Source of the DNA: Heracleum sosnowskyi
Taxonomy: Eukaryota; Streptophyta; Magnoliopsida; Apiales; Apiaceae
DNA length: 64,000 bases
Assembly: GCA_030848705.1 (NCBI GenBank)
Contig: CM061245.1
Location: forward strand, 59,732,006-59,796,005
Direction of reading: 5' to 3'
In this document: piece after piece, positions 9,067 to 22,218 of the stretch
Layout of the letters: each line of letters starts with the position of its first letter
Numbering within the stretch: position 1 is the first letter of the stretch
Notes under the pieces: generated by a model
The model's database searches: none
What the model was told of the DNA's origin: nothing
What the model saw: the letters and a program-made list of their open reading frames with translations, nothing else
Position numbers and translations under genes: made by a program

Positions 9067-12000
9067 ATGAACAGTAGTCTATGGGTTGGAAACTTGTCGG
9101 GCGATGTTACGGAAGCAGATTTGACGAATTTATTCGGGAAATACGGAGCGATTGTTAAGATAACATTGTATTCTTCCAAATACTTTGCTTTTATTCACTT
9201 CAAGCTTCCCCAAGATGCCAAATCTGCCAAGGATTCTCTCAATTCCACTCTTCTTCGTGCCTCTCCGCTTAAGATTGATTTTGCCAAACCGGTTTGTAGC
9301 CTCTTTTTTTCTTTCTTTTATGTACCATTTCAGATTCTAATTCTTTAGGAATTACCAACCCCAAGTTGATGATGTTTATATCATCTCTCTCGATCATCAT
9401 CATCATGCTTCTTATATCATCTCTCTCTCTCTCCATTTACGATCTGTCAAATTCCAAGAAACTGATTTTTTTTCGATTTCACTGCTTTTTTGTTTTATGG
9501 AAAAATTACACAACTCATCTGCTTCCCTCCTGCTCTTTATTGAATTGATCTGTTTTTTTTTTAATTTTTATTTGGCTCTATGAAGAAATTTCTTTAAATT
9601 AACAACCTCAACATAACTCATAGACTATTACCAGCTTGTGATTAAGTAACTTCAATAAGAGAAAACTGAGGCTCTTCATTTTTTTAAATTACCTATGATG
9701 GACTTCTGATAAATTGTGTCATCAACTTTTACAAATTTATCGTCATACTTGAAAACGACAATTTATATTATATATAATTTAGTGGATTTCAATATTGATT
9801 CATAGAACCCCACTGTTTTATTGTATCAGTTTATGTTTCTAAATCACGAATACTATCAAATTATGTTTCTATTATTGCAAGAGAAAGTTGCTACAGGAAC
9901 AAAGATGCTTCTATCCTCTTAAGTGTACTTTTTAACTGCATTATTTTGAAAAAGTGGTCTCTACCAAATCGTTCTAGTAAATATGATAAAATTTGAATTT
10001 ATAAACAAAAACAAAGCTCAAGTCAATGAAATCCCAAACTAAGATTAAAACTTGGCATAAAATTACGTCATTTACAATTTCTGAATTTAAAAAAAAATTA
10101 AATGAGAAATGATGCTCTTGTCAAATTAAACACCACAATCATAAATGCATATAGAATAAAAAATATACAGATACTTTTGGTCAAAAAAAATCTGATATTG
10201 GTTTGGACTTTATCCTATTCTTATTGTGTCATCATTTTATTTTGCAAAATATTCAAATTACATGCAGATATTTTATTTTCAAAATATTCAATATTAGGTT
10301 TTTTCCCAGTCTTCTAATCTTCCGAGTACAAAGCGAGTACATCTCCTTAGTTTTATATTTGGCTGTGATCTTTTCCTCTCTTTCTCTTAATTTTCTTCAC
10401 AACCTGTGATAATACAATTTTTAAAACTGTTCCTTGCAACTCTGACCTGTATATATTATTGCATCATAAGTAGTCGCATAAAGCAGCAAAACCGTTGTGC
10501 TTCACATGAAAAAACTAAATGATTTGAATAAAGTCTCAGAAGGTCGACTATTGTCTATATTTTGTAGTTGACCTCTAACTTTAATATTCATATATAGTTT
10601 TTGTGATGATTAAAAAGTTGTGCTGGTTTTTTATCATCTTGTTGTAATACAAATGAGGTGATATTCAGCTACTTCAGTTTATTCATCTATCTATATGATT
10701 TAATTTGGCACCTAAATTTGAGTGCAGGCTAAACCATGTAAGAGTTTATGGGTTGGTGGGATCAGTCCATCTGTCACAAAAGAAGAGCTCGAGGAACAGT
10801 TTCGTAGATTTGGAAACATTCAAGAATTTAAGTTTCTCAGGGAACGTAACACAGCATATGTTGACTATTTTGTGATAGATGATGCTACTGAAGCATTGAA
10901 AAACTTGAATGGGCTTGAAGTTGGTGGTAACATGATACGTGTTGACTACCTTCGTTCTCAAGCTTCTAGAAAAGTAAGTTGGCAAGTAGAAATTTCTTTT
11001 TTTGAATTTATCATAACAAGCAGTTCATTTAATTAAATCAGAAGCAGCAAAAAAGTGTTTGCAGACTCTTATGCACAAGACCGTTGATCTTATTGATTAG
11101 GGGTCTTTTCTTGGCACTAATGATGTGTTGGAATAATTACAAATGTCTCAGTCATTTAACACAGAGGCAACGGGATTATGCAGTTGTACAGTTAGATATA
11201 TGGGTGGGTAATGGTAGGTTGTGTTGCATTAGATGGCTCGTTGGACATGTAACTCAATATTTCAATTTGTCTGCTAATGAATATTTGGTTGTAGAAGGCG
11301 GCCCTACTAAGATAAAAGCTTCTAGGATTAGTAGGTGGGTACAGTGTGCAATTTATTTGTTTAACATAGTACCTTGCACTTGAAAAGGGATAAAAAATAT
11401 GAACGGCCTATCTTGATTTTAGTGTTAGGATGTATGAGTATATGTCGTCCCTCTCAACATTTTAAATTTCCATTTTGAATATCTTGTTTCTGAGGTTATT
11501 ATTTGTCTAGTGTTTCACCAGGCCTATTCACAATTTTCATTACAAAGATTAAGGCTGTTTCTATTCTTATTGACCAGGAGCAGCCCGACTTCCGTGACGC
11601 AAGGGACACACAGTTTCTTAACAGAAGCACAGGAGCCTCTAATTCATCATGGATACCTCAACATGCTCTTAGAAATATCTCTGAAGCTTACGCTTCTACA
11701 AGGCCACAAGTAAATCTCAATTTTCAAAAACCATTAAAAGTAGAGCAGATGTTTATACTATATATTTTACTATACTATTAAAGCGGAGCTAATATATCTT
11801 GGGAAGTCTACTATTAAAGCTGTGCTATTATATCTTTGGAAGTCCTTCGGTCATTTGGGCCGGGTTTGAACAATAAAAATAAAGATTGCTTGGTATTTTA
11901 GCGGGTTTTCGTATACAGAACTGGTGCTCTGTCGTTAACTATGTTACTTTTTTCTTTCTATCACTTAAACTTTATGTTCGAATGATCTTGATTGTACTCT

Positions 12001-14685
12001 TAACTTCTTTTATTTGTTTCGGACAGCATATCCAGTCTCCGGTAGGTCCAAAAGGGGATGGACAACCAAGTAAAGTTCTGTGGGTATCTTATCCCCCTTC
12101 ATTCCCTATGGATAAGCAAATGTTGCATAATGCTATGATTTTATTTGGCGAGATAGAAGGAATAACGCTTTTTCCTTCGGGAAATTACTCACTCGTTGAA
12201 TTCCGAAGTGTTGAAGAGGCAAAACTTGCCAAAGAGGGACTGGAAGGTCGCCTCTTCAGTGACCCAAGGATCTTAATTTTGTACTCTAACAGTGAGGCCG
12301 TACCTAGCAATGGTCAATCTTCCTTTTATCCCGAAGTAAAAGGACCTAGGACTGATGTGTTATCGAATGATGTTCAGGGATACTCCCAAGTTGTCCCATC
12401 TAGCATTGCTGGAAATGTACCTCCTCATGGTGTTAGTGGACCTGATATATCGAGGAGGCCTTCGGTGCCTCTAGGAAGTTTGGAACCTTTACAACAATGG
12501 CCGGACTTTTCTTTGACCAAGCATCATAAACTACAGGATTCTAATACCAACCTCCTGGTAGGTGTTTCAAACCGAAAGAGGTTGTCTCCTTCCCCTGGGG
12601 TTCTCTCTTCTCCTTCACAAGCTTTTCAACCATCCATAAGACCAGTTTCTAGTACATGGGATGTGTATGATGCAAGCCGATCGCAGAGAGAGTCGAAGAG
12701 GTCTAGGGTTGGCGGACTTTCGGCTTTATCAGACCCTTCTTCGGAGACTATGGATGACCACTATTTAGGTTTGAATCAGTTTCATGGGCACGGACAACAA
12801 GTTGGAGCTATCCGAGGTGCTGCAGTAACTATTCCAAGTATGAATCGCTCAAGTCCATTTGAATCAAGAGTATCGACCGGAGTAACTGTTCAAAGTCATT
12901 CTGAGCATGACTGCATCTGGCGTGGAGTTATTGCCAAAGGCGGTCAACACGTATGCCGTGCTCGTTGTGTTCCACTTGAGAAGGAGTTTGAGTTTGAGAT
13001 GTAAGTATTCTTTTTCATGTAAGTTGTATATGTTTATAGTGCAAGATGTTAAATAGTTCATAAACTGCTAATTTTTAGACACTCTTTATATTAGTCAGTA
13101 TTTATGTTGTATGTTCTGGTACCAATGGATTTTTATGAGCAGATTTGGTTCTGTATAGATCGATTTAAAAAGGTTGTAACATTTATTTTTGCTCCTGGAT
13201 CAGTGCATGCCCGTGCAGACTTGTGTTACTGCATAATTGTGTTGAATGTTGATCTGGAAAGTTCTTGTATTCTTCAGAAATTAGAGCTATCTATATGCGT
13301 TACATATTGGTTATGATCTTGTATATGTTTTGAGTCTTTGCAATTTCTTTCTCTAATTTTTTCTATTGTGCAGTCCTGAAGTCGTAAATTGCTCAGCCCG
13401 AACTGGATTAGATATGTTGGCCAAGCACTATGGTGACGCTGTTGGTTTTAATATTATTTTCTTCTTGCCTGATAGCGTAGAGGATTTTGCTCCGTACACA
13501 GAATTCCTGCGATACTTGGGTGCCAAAAATCGTGCCGGGGTCGCTAAATTTGATGATGGGACCACCTTGTTCTTGGTGCCTCCATCCGATTTTCTTAAAA
13601 ACACTCTAAATATTGCCGGTCCTGAGCGTTTGTATGGAGTGGTTCTTAAGTTCCAAAGCCATGTGCTTGGAAGCACAGCTGAGCATACAACCTCGCAGCA
13701 GAACTACATTGATCGACCAATGTTGCCTTCTCAAATTGAGAACAAAGTAATGCCCCAGGAGGAGAGATTTATGCAAACTGATTATAACAGATCTGTGCAC
13801 GAGAATACTTTTTCAAAATCAGTAGCCTCTTCAACAAATTTTATTCCAGGAGAAGGTGTTCCTGCAACCAGTACTTCACTATCCCATGCTGGAGTAACTT
13901 TAACACCTGAATTAATTGCGACTCTTGCTTCTTTGTTGCCTGCTAAAGGGAATACATTAGCTTCTCAACCATTGTCAGGATCTTCCAACCCAGGACCTAT
14001 ACAAACTCCCGTTGCAACAGATAGAAGACATCCACATGGATGGGATTATGAGCAAACAAAAATTTCCGAGCAAAGTGGTCATCCAATAAACCAAGCTGGA
14101 TATCAGTATAATACCCAAGGACAGTTCCCCTTGGACCATCATTATTTACTTGGCCAAAATGCACCTAGCTATGCAGCTCAAGGAGTTGCAGCAAATAACC
14201 AAATTGAAGATGCAACTTTCAATATGAGACATGGTGATGTTTCAACAAGGCAAATAACAAACTTTGTATCCCATCCTCATGGTGGACAGTATTTAGTTCA
14301 ACCACAAACCAACCGACAGTGTCAAGTTGAAACCTCACAAGAAACCAGGCACGGATATGCGCAGGGAATTGATGCTTCAGTGACTTATTCTGCATCACCT
14401 CTTCTACCAATAACAAATTCTGTGACATTGTCACACCAGGTAAGTAATTTCACAGCTTCAAAGAATCACATTGGCAATCCTATGGATGGAACGAAATTTG
14501 GTTTGGACTCACAGAAACAAATCCGACCCCTTCAATCTCATCCTGGAGCAGTTCAGGAAACGTTAGATGAGGAGACAGATAAAAATGAGCGGTACCGATC
14601 AACTCTGCAATTTGCAGCTAACCTCCTCCTGCAGATACAGCAGAATCCTGGCTCCGAAGCAGGGCAAGGCCCTGGCAATAACTAA
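9067..14685 (+). CDS. FPA: FPA-like RNA-binding protein (three RRMs + SPOC), five exons
   Basis: Exons: 9067-9291, 10728-10973, 11578-11709, 12027-13000, 13374-14685, all with gt-ag borders and matching phases; total 2889 nt, 962 residues (Arabidopsis FPA is about 900). RRM1 is residues about 3-75 (SLWVGNLSGDVTEADL, KYFAFIHF), RRM2 about 80-151 (KSLWVGGISPSVTKEEL, NTAYVDYF), RRM3 about 217-290 (KVLWVSYPPSF, GNYSLVEFRS). The SPOC domain, about 495-619, spans exons 4/5 (CIWRGVIAKGGQHVCRARC ... RLYGVVLKF). The tail is Q/N/S-rich. FPA is a nuclear spen-family protein of the autonomous flowering pathway; it promotes proximal cleavage/polyadenylation and lowers FLC expression in Arabidopsis. The frame is intact with no lesion seen. 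Start chosen because it is the first ATG after the leader and precedes RRM1 directly. Confidence 0.92.
9292..10727 (+). other. FPA: FPA intron 1 with candidate internal poly(A) signals
   Basis: This 1436-bp AT-rich intron separates RRM1 from RRM2. In Arabidopsis, FPA limits its own expression by promoting polyadenylation in intron 1 (established). AATAAA hexamers occur here at about 10155 and 10527. The sequence permits the same control but does not prove it. Short frames inside the intron show no family signature. Confidence 0.5.
11755..11900 (+). repeat. Helitron 5'-end remnants in FPA intron 3
   Basis: CTATACTATTAAAGCGGAGC at about 11771, then TCTACTATTAAAGCTGTGC about 40 bp later, each followed by TA(A/T)TATATCTT(G/T)GGAAGTC. 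These resemble the Helitron 5' end at 3773 (TCTATACTATATTATTAAAG). No 3' hairpin is visible, so these are partial, possibly tandem, remnants. They do not disturb the exon 4 acceptor at 12026. Confidence 0.5.
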
Positions 14686-14880
14686 TGGGATCTCTTTTCT
14701 CTAGGTAATCTTTTCCATTACCATGTTTCCTTAATAGTTATTAGTCATCATGGTTATGCATAGCTGTGTTAGTTCAGTTCTTTTTTGGAGGCCGAGCTAG
14801 TTTACATTTGCACTTAGAGCTGACTGTCTGTCTGTCTGTCTGTCTCTCCTAATAAAGCACTGGTAATTTAGGTATGGGGA
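14686..14880 (+). terminator. FPA: FPA 3' UTR with poly(A) signal
   Basis: The 3' UTR contains a (TCTG)n microsatellite around 14824-14846 and AATAAA at 14851-14856, a plausible distal polyadenylation signal. TCTAGGTAATC at about 14700 could be a 3'-UTR intron donor. Confidence 0.55.
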
Positions 14881-16860
14881 TGGGTAGAATACGATAGAAG
14901 AAACAACAAATATACACTTCCCTTTCATCAGTTTCACTAAATTATCTAATAACATGGAATAAGTTTCGCACTATTAGTTTACCCAAGTGAAAGAGATGAG
15001 TTGTGATTTACACTTTGTTTAGGTTATAATATGGCTAGAAGATGTGCTTCAGGAAGATTGTAATACTATATTGTGAGTTGTAGAAGACTCGCAAACGCCG
15101 TATCTGCAGTTCCAAAATGTCAGGCAAGGCATAACATGCCTGCACATACTTTATATCTGTGCAAGGTTGAGTTTGTGACTGAGAAGAGCAAGCTTCTTGC
15201 GGGAGCGGTAGTTAATTGCTCATTTGGTAAATAAAGTTAGACCTTTAAATTTGCGTATGCATAAATTGATTATAAGTGTCAGTTTAGTAACATAAGAGGA
15301 TGCACTGTTTTGTGCAATAATGTTGAGTGGTTTCAACAGTATTCTTTGCATTTAAAGCGTATGTACCAATATTCCTGCTTAGATTAGTGGGACTGGGTTG
15401 AGCAAGTGTTCTAGGAAAAACTATGGTACCCTATATGAGGTTACATGCCAATACACATGTTAATGTTTTAAATAATGATTTGCTTAGGATTTAGTTTTCA
15501 GGAAAAATGGTTTAAGCTGCTGTTTAAGTTGCATGGTGTGGAGCATCTGTTTTAAAATATGAAGCTTTGACTGTGTCTTGTCTGTCTAAGTTGAATAGTT
15601 TACTTGTGCTGCTTATCTTTCAATTAAATCTACTTTAGTGTTTGGTTTGTAGATGTCGGTCATGTATATAGTTGTAGATTATCAGTCTATTGTGCTTGCT
15701 TTTGACTCGGGGTTTTTTAGTTTCCCAACATGCAAATAAGCTTGTAGATAATTGGATCTGAAGTAGGACAAGCTCACTCGTAACTTCATTCAATGGGCTT
15801 GTATACATCTGGATATACTATAATAAGAATACTATTTTCCCTAACCAACCCATGTGGCGTGTCATCCCCCTAACTCCTAAGCTTTTGCCCTACCCTGAAC
15901 ATCTCTGGTGGTTAGGAATTTTATGCTACTGATGATATAGGAAAACAAAGTCTTTTAGGTGCTGCCAAAAAATCTTCCCTTTGTGACACGGAACTGCAGA
16001 ATCAGGCAAACCCTTGAAAGCAAATCCAGGATTAGAATACAAAAAGTATGGGAAGATAAAACCTGGATTGTTGGTAGGAGTTTTGGTTAGAAAAGGACTT
16101 GTAGTTACAAGTTAACTGCTCCTTTTCGTAATATTGCTCAAAAAGTAATTTAATATTCAATGATTTTACCATCATATAGTGGTTAATATATCCTTACTCA
16201 CAGTTTGGTGCTTTCTACTGCCTCACATAATACATTTTTTATTTTCCTTTTCTAGCATGCTTTTTTATCTTTCTTGATATAGTCATCTAATTTTGTCGGT
16301 GGTCTTTAAGGTCTCAAATGCAACTTTATAGAACTATGTTTGAAACTGCCATTTCCACTACAATATTTCTTGTGCCTACATCGAGGAGTCTATCTTTGGA
16401 TGTATGTTGTCGCTTTAGTAAGCTTTTAATTTAATATGATGTAGCAAATTTTTAAGACTTATAATAGACTAGCGCCTTACGCATCACCTATGCCTACATG
16501 ATGAGCCTTTAGTAAAAGTTTGGTCACTGTACAAACATGAGTTGTAATGTTCTCTTTGTTCCGTCTGTTTCTTTATAATGGCAAGTTTGTTTCATACGCC
16601 CTCCTAAAAAGTACCGCCATACACATTACTGCACATTTTAGTTAGGTACACACATCGTTATTTAAAGTGGAAAACTATGCTACAGCCAACAAACTTCAAA
16701 TCAAGTGTACGTTTAATTGGTTGACATATTTTTGAGAGGCAATAATTATGCTACAAACGTTACCAATATTGATATGTTAATAAAACCAAATGATTCCAAA
16801 TTTAAGACTGGATGGGCCAAGAAACATCGAAATAATTATATAATGAGATGAGAGATTTTG
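14881..16860. other. Non-coding region downstream of FPA, less AT-rich than surroundings
   Basis: About 2 kb without a credible open frame, but with a base composition closer to transcribed DNA than the following 5 kb. It could be an extended FPA 3' UTR, read-through region, or a decayed gene. No element termini recognised. Confidence 0.35.
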
Positions 16861-19030
16861 AAATTTATTTTAGATTTATGAGGGCGGGGTTTTTTTTTTT
16901 TTTTTTGCTAATATATGAGGGCGGGTCTGCTATAGTTGTACAAGTAAAAATATCTCGTGCTGCGGTGCTGGCTTACCTACAATAATTCCGATTTTATTGT
17001 TTTTATATATATATATTAATAATCTTAAGATCAAAATAATTATATGATTGCACAAAATTTGAGAGTTTTTAATAAGAAACTGACGGGTTTTATGTTAATA
17101 ATTGTGCAAACGGAGTTTGATTGAAAGAGTTGTTTTTTTTCCTATTGCAACATGAGCAATTGTTTCCAAGTCATGAATTTTTTACCTTGAAGTTTTTGAT
17201 TAAATTTTAAAGTTAAATAGTGTTTTCAGGTGTATGAAAAGTTTAGGACAAGCCGTTTTTAGTTTTAAGAAAGTATTGTGTAAAAAGCTGTAGAATTTTG
17301 TACAAAGCAGACCAGTTATTTAGCAAAAAAAGAGAAGGAGAATGACTACTTGAATGAGGAACAAATTAACTTTAAAAGATGGTGCACGTTTTGTTTTCAA
17401 ATTAAATTAAATTTGGCAAGTTAATATATAAGTAAAAAAAAAAGATATCAATAGTTATAGTTTTCTGTTTAAAAGTTGTTATATATTTGTATTTTTATAT
17501 TTTAATTGATAATGTGTATTTTTTAATTAAAAGTAAAATGTGAAGTTTATAGAAATATGTGTAGAATGTGACATTAACTTTTTAGGTCCAGTTGGTATCT
17601 AGGTATCGTGTTCTCATTGCTAAAGATGCACAATGGTCTAATATTGGACTTAAAAGACAAAGGATCGTGCAGGTTACGTTGTTGAATAAACGGCCGGAAA
17701 AGAATATTAGGATGTCCTTTTGATAAAATCAAAACTTGTCAACAAAAATGGAATTTCTCTTTACAGTTTGTATAACTATGTTTATATTGTTAATTTTCCT
17801 CATGTATTTTATTATACACCGACAATATATATATATATCTGAATATCATAGTTTAAAGCAAAAATTATATTCCTTTTATACTCTTCTTTGTGCATTCACT
17901 ATTAGTAACTAATTTACTCCCTTTTGCAAATATTAACTTTACTAGATATCATTCATTCAATTTTTTTACGGTTCTTCACTTGTGAGAATGTAATTAATGA
18001 TAAATATTCAACTCTATAAGTAAACCAAGTTAGGATAGAGCATCTTTTTACTGAAATCGACCGAACAAAACTGGCCAAACTGAAGTTTTCAATTTTTTAG
18101 TTTACATTATACAAAAGTTGAATTATTTCAGTTCTAATTTGGTCTCACCAAGTTAATTGTGCTTGCGAGAGTAGTACTAGGATGAGTGATTCTCTGGGAA
18201 GTTCTCGTGTTGCACCTCTTTAAAAAAAAAAAAAAACTGGTCTCACAAAAAAAAATCTATCGGATAATGTGTACCGAATGGGATATACTAAATTGTACAT
18301 TTTATTATATGTATATATAATATTAGTTTATAACGCGTATAATATATGAATTCTTTATATATTTTATTAATAATCGAATAATTATGTATGGTATTTTTGG
18401 GTTTGTGTTAACAAGTTTTATATATTTTATTAATTATTGGAAGATATAGTGTATATTATTTTTGGTTAATAATTGGAAGATTTATTATAATTGGAATTTT
18501 CAAGTGTGTTTCCAAAAGGCTAAATGATTTGATTAGAAGGTAACGTGTTTTAATTAGAAAAAGTAAATATTAACGATTAAAAAGATATAATTTAATTGTT
18601 ATTTATAGGTGCGTTTGTACAAGGAAACATGTTTTAATTAAAAGGGAACCAGAAAATTGAAACTAAAAATATGTTTAACTTTATAAATATTTATATTTGT
18701 AAATGGAAAGATCTTTTTATAATCAAAATAAAAATATTTTACTTTTATCTAAGGTAAAATCCACGTTTAGGCTCGATAAGATAACGAGTAATAGAATCAA
18801 TGTGATACGAAATTTCATATAAAATGATTATTTGTAGAAAAACAATATATATATATATATATAAATAAGTGTTGGTGCAAAAATAACCGATATCACCAAT
18901 CCAAAATGAAGTTAAGAAAATATAATTTAAGATAATATTAACCTCACAAAACTAGACTGCAATTATTATTATTTTTGTAATTTACTAAAACTTTTCAAAA
19001 CAAGCAAAGTAAATTGGTATGCACAAGGTA
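16861..19030. other. AT-rich intergenic DNA
   Basis: No coding sequence. Short (TA)n tracts at about 17830 and 18848. Around 18325, TTAGTTTATAACGCGTATAATATATGAATTC resembles an inverted, decayed Helitron 3' end like that at 23783. Confidence 0.4.
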
Positions 19031-19440
19031 GTATTGCTCCATAAAAAAACACTCTTATATAAAAAACAATAAATACCATCCTAGAATCTTACATAAATTG
19101 TATGTTGATTTTAATTTTCTCACCAAAAAAAGTTTATTACGAATAAAAATAGAATCTAACAAAAAATTAGAATCAAATAACACATGATTAAAGGTAATTT
19201 TATTGTGATAAATATATATACAAGATTCTGTACTGGATTCTATACTGGATTATATGTAATGTTTAATTTTTAAATTTAGATGAGATTCTACGTTCAATTC
19301 GATATGTTAGGCTTAATTGTTTTTCAATTTTATGATTCTAATTTTAAAAAATAATTTTTTATGAAAAATAAAGTGTTTATGATGGTGTTTTTTTATTGTT
19401 CTTTATATAAGGTGTTCTTCCAGATTGCAACTGTATATAT
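19031..19440. mobile_element. MITE-like element, copy 1
   Basis: The left part reads AAACACTCTTATATAAAAAACAATAAA; the right part, about 400 bp on, reads TTTATTGTTCTTTATATAAG then GTGTTCTTCC, its inverted counterpart. The interior includes GATTCTGTACTGGATTCTATACTGG and ATGAGATTCTACGTTCAATTCG. The same architecture recurs at about 36155-36560. Non-coding; superfamily uncertain. Confidence 0.55.
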
Positions 19441-20277
19441 ATATTACTTAAAATTTGAGCCAAATATTTGATTTTAAATCATTTTGGTGAATTTTGATTC
19501 TGCTATAAAAGCATATCAAAATATTTAATTATTTTCAATGATTTTTGAAAGGAAGAAGTTGTAGGATTTCGTTTTTGATTTACTAAAATAAGGTTTGTAA
19601 TTATATTTAATTAAAAATTTAATAAATATATGTGTTATATATTTTTATAATGATATGATACGAGACTCGTATAAAAGAGGGCGTACTATATATTACAGAA
19701 AAAGAGGATCGGAGAGATGAGGTTACCTAACTCAATTTTTTTTGTAAGTGTTTTTCTTGAAATTTTCCCATTTTTAAAGTATATTAAATACTTTTTATTT
19801 GTTTATATAAAAGTTTTCATTTACAGTTTAGAATACTTTGTTTGAGTGTTATACTTATTATTTCAATATTTTGTTAATAATATATCGATGATCTGGATTA
19901 TTAAGATTAATTTTAGTTAAAATTATTTATATTTTGTTATTTTCTACTTTTTTTGGTCTCCGATTTTTCATTATTTATCCACTATTTGTATTCTTTTTTA
20001 TTAGATACCTCACATATATAGAACTAAATCGGCTTTGATTATACACATGAATAGATAATATATCTAACCCTAAATTCTCATAAGCTAATTTTTAATATTT
20101 ATGGTTATACATTTTTTTTATTTTGTAATTTGTTTTCCCATCATTTACGTGATTATCCTAAAATTTTATGTATATAAAAAACTTATGAACATAATGCAAA
20201 GATAATAGGACGGATGTCATGAAAGAAAAGTGAATTTAGTTTTTTTTATAAAGTTTTTTTGAATTTTTAAAATATTA

Positions 20278-20508
20278 CTTCCTCTGTTTCACTCATTTTT
20301 ATATATTTTTTCTCACTTCTTGACACGTATTTTAAGGTGTATATAATGTATACATGTATAACTTATATTTAAATTATTTTTTCTCTGAATAAAAAATTTT
20401 AATTCAGAAGAAAAAGAAATTAAAAATAATTTATGGAAGTATAGTTTATAAGAGCCTGCGTGTTGAGCCCTTATCTCTCAATGTATCAATTTTGTGGGAT
20501 GGAGGGAG
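20278..20508. mobile_element. Stowaway-type (Tc1/mariner) MITE
   Basis: 231 bp, flanked by TA on both sides. The left end CTTCCTCTGTTTCACTCATTTT and right end GGGATGGAGGGAG are the inverted CTCCCTCCGT-type termini of Stowaway elements, with a few mismatches. Non-coding. Confidence 0.75.
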
Positions 20509-22020
20509 TATATTTATGTTATAATTTATAGATTTATCTTCTTCTTTTTTGTCAGGTGATTTATCTAATATTGATTATTATAATTTTTGATAAAAAGCAT
20601 AAAAGGTTAATTATCTACATTAATATTTTTTTATAAAAAACCACAATCGTATACAATTTTTGAATCATAAAAAAGAAACATTTATTAGAGCATCCGCGGG
20701 CAAAACCATATGAGTAACAATCTTTAAATTAAGCAAAAAGGGGAAATTCTTAAAATTTAAATTTTTTTGTTTTCGTTAAAGTCTGTAATAAACGTTTTTC
20801 AATAAACTTGTAGGGAATTAACTATGTTGTAGGTAGATTGTTTTAAAATTAAAATGTGAAAATTAACCATGTAATTTTTTTAATAATGATACAGTTTGAT
20901 AAATATGTTCTGTTTATGATACAGTACGGATGTGGAATCAATTAAAATGATTTAAGAAAGTGATACATAAAAAAAAATAAAAAATCAAGAAATGTAATGA
21001 GACGCTTTAATTTGTAATTGAAATTCTGAGTGATGGCTTACCCTGTGCAGGGTCGGCGGAAGTGAAGACAGTGGGCTTTGTCGGGTGACTCAATTCTGTT
21101 TGAAGTGTTTGGGAAACTTTGGACTTGGGTACACTGCCCAGTTTTTTCCTTTTCTTTTTCTTGAATTTTGTATTTCAAATTAAGTCTTATTTTTGCTGGA
21201 TTTTTCTTTTCAAAACTTAATTTGTAACTCACCTCCTTTTTTAGGGCTCATTTAGTTCAGCTTATTATTTTGGTATAGGTATGGATTTTGTTTATTTCAA
21301 ATTTATACATGATATTTAATTAACTATTTTTAAAATCTAAATTTCATACCACAAATTGATCATTAATAAGATTCGATACCAAGGGAAAGGTGGCTTTTAG
21401 GTATCAAATTGAATTTTATTTTTTCAACAAAATTAAATTATATAATAAGAGTAATAATAAAAAAGTATTATAGTTTGTTAAGAGTTCGACTCTCTCCAAA
21501 GATTATATTAAATATAAATTTTAAGCTTTAAAGAAATTCATATATAATACTTGACTATGTCACGGTAATATTAGCATAAAATATGTACATGCATAATTGA
21601 TCGGCGATTAACCAGATATTAAGTAGAAAAACTACTCCCGGCCTCTGTATCAAGTTTTGTTGTACATGTAATAATATAAATTCGACACATCATAATGATT
21701 GTGCCGAGGTTCCGTTATAATGGTGCAATCGTATATATATCTCCATTATTTTAAATTAAATAATCTGTCTTTTGTATTTTAGAATATACGATTTAGCAAT
21801 TCAAACAAAATAAATCTATTTATTAAATTTTTTTAAAAATTTATGAATACATATCAATTAAATGTATCTAAAAATCTATTCTATGTAATTAAAAAAAATA
21901 TTTTTTATGAAAATATATTTGACAATATTTTATGTTTAAAAAATATTTTAAACAAGATCCAATTAATAACAAAAATCTTTTAAAAAGTAACTCATGATAC
22001 TTGGATCTATTTATCATACA
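20509..22020. other. AT-rich intergenic DNA
   Basis: No coding region or complete element recognised. The 64-codon minus-strand frame at 21038-21232 lies in a slightly GC-richer patch but has no recognisable family or splice context. Confidence 0.4.
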
Positions 22021-22218
22021 CTAGATTATAACTCGTGTCACACACGGGGTATTTCAAAAAATTATTTAGTAATAAAAATTAAATATATTATATAATTTTA
22101 TGTTTAAAATTGAATAATATAATTTTGAAACAATTAAAATTCATACAATAAAGTGTTTTCCTTTTATATCTTATAATAAATTTATTTACATATTTTATTG
22201 TTTCAGTTATATAATTTA
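22021..22218 (-). mobile_element. Truncated Helitron 3' end (inverted)
   Basis: CTAGATTATAACTCGTGTCACACACGGGG is the reverse complement of a Helitron terminus (stem, short spacer, CTAG|T). Only about 200 bp precede the next Helitron, so the rest is missing or was displaced. Confidence 0.5.

Noticed and set aside
14441..14456. GTAAGTAATTTCACAG in FPA exon 5 as an intron
   Set aside because: Only 16 nt, far below plant intron size; the frame reads through it without a stop.
21038..21232. Minus-strand frame in a slightly GC-richer patch as a gene
   Set aside because: No homologous motif, no splice context, short.
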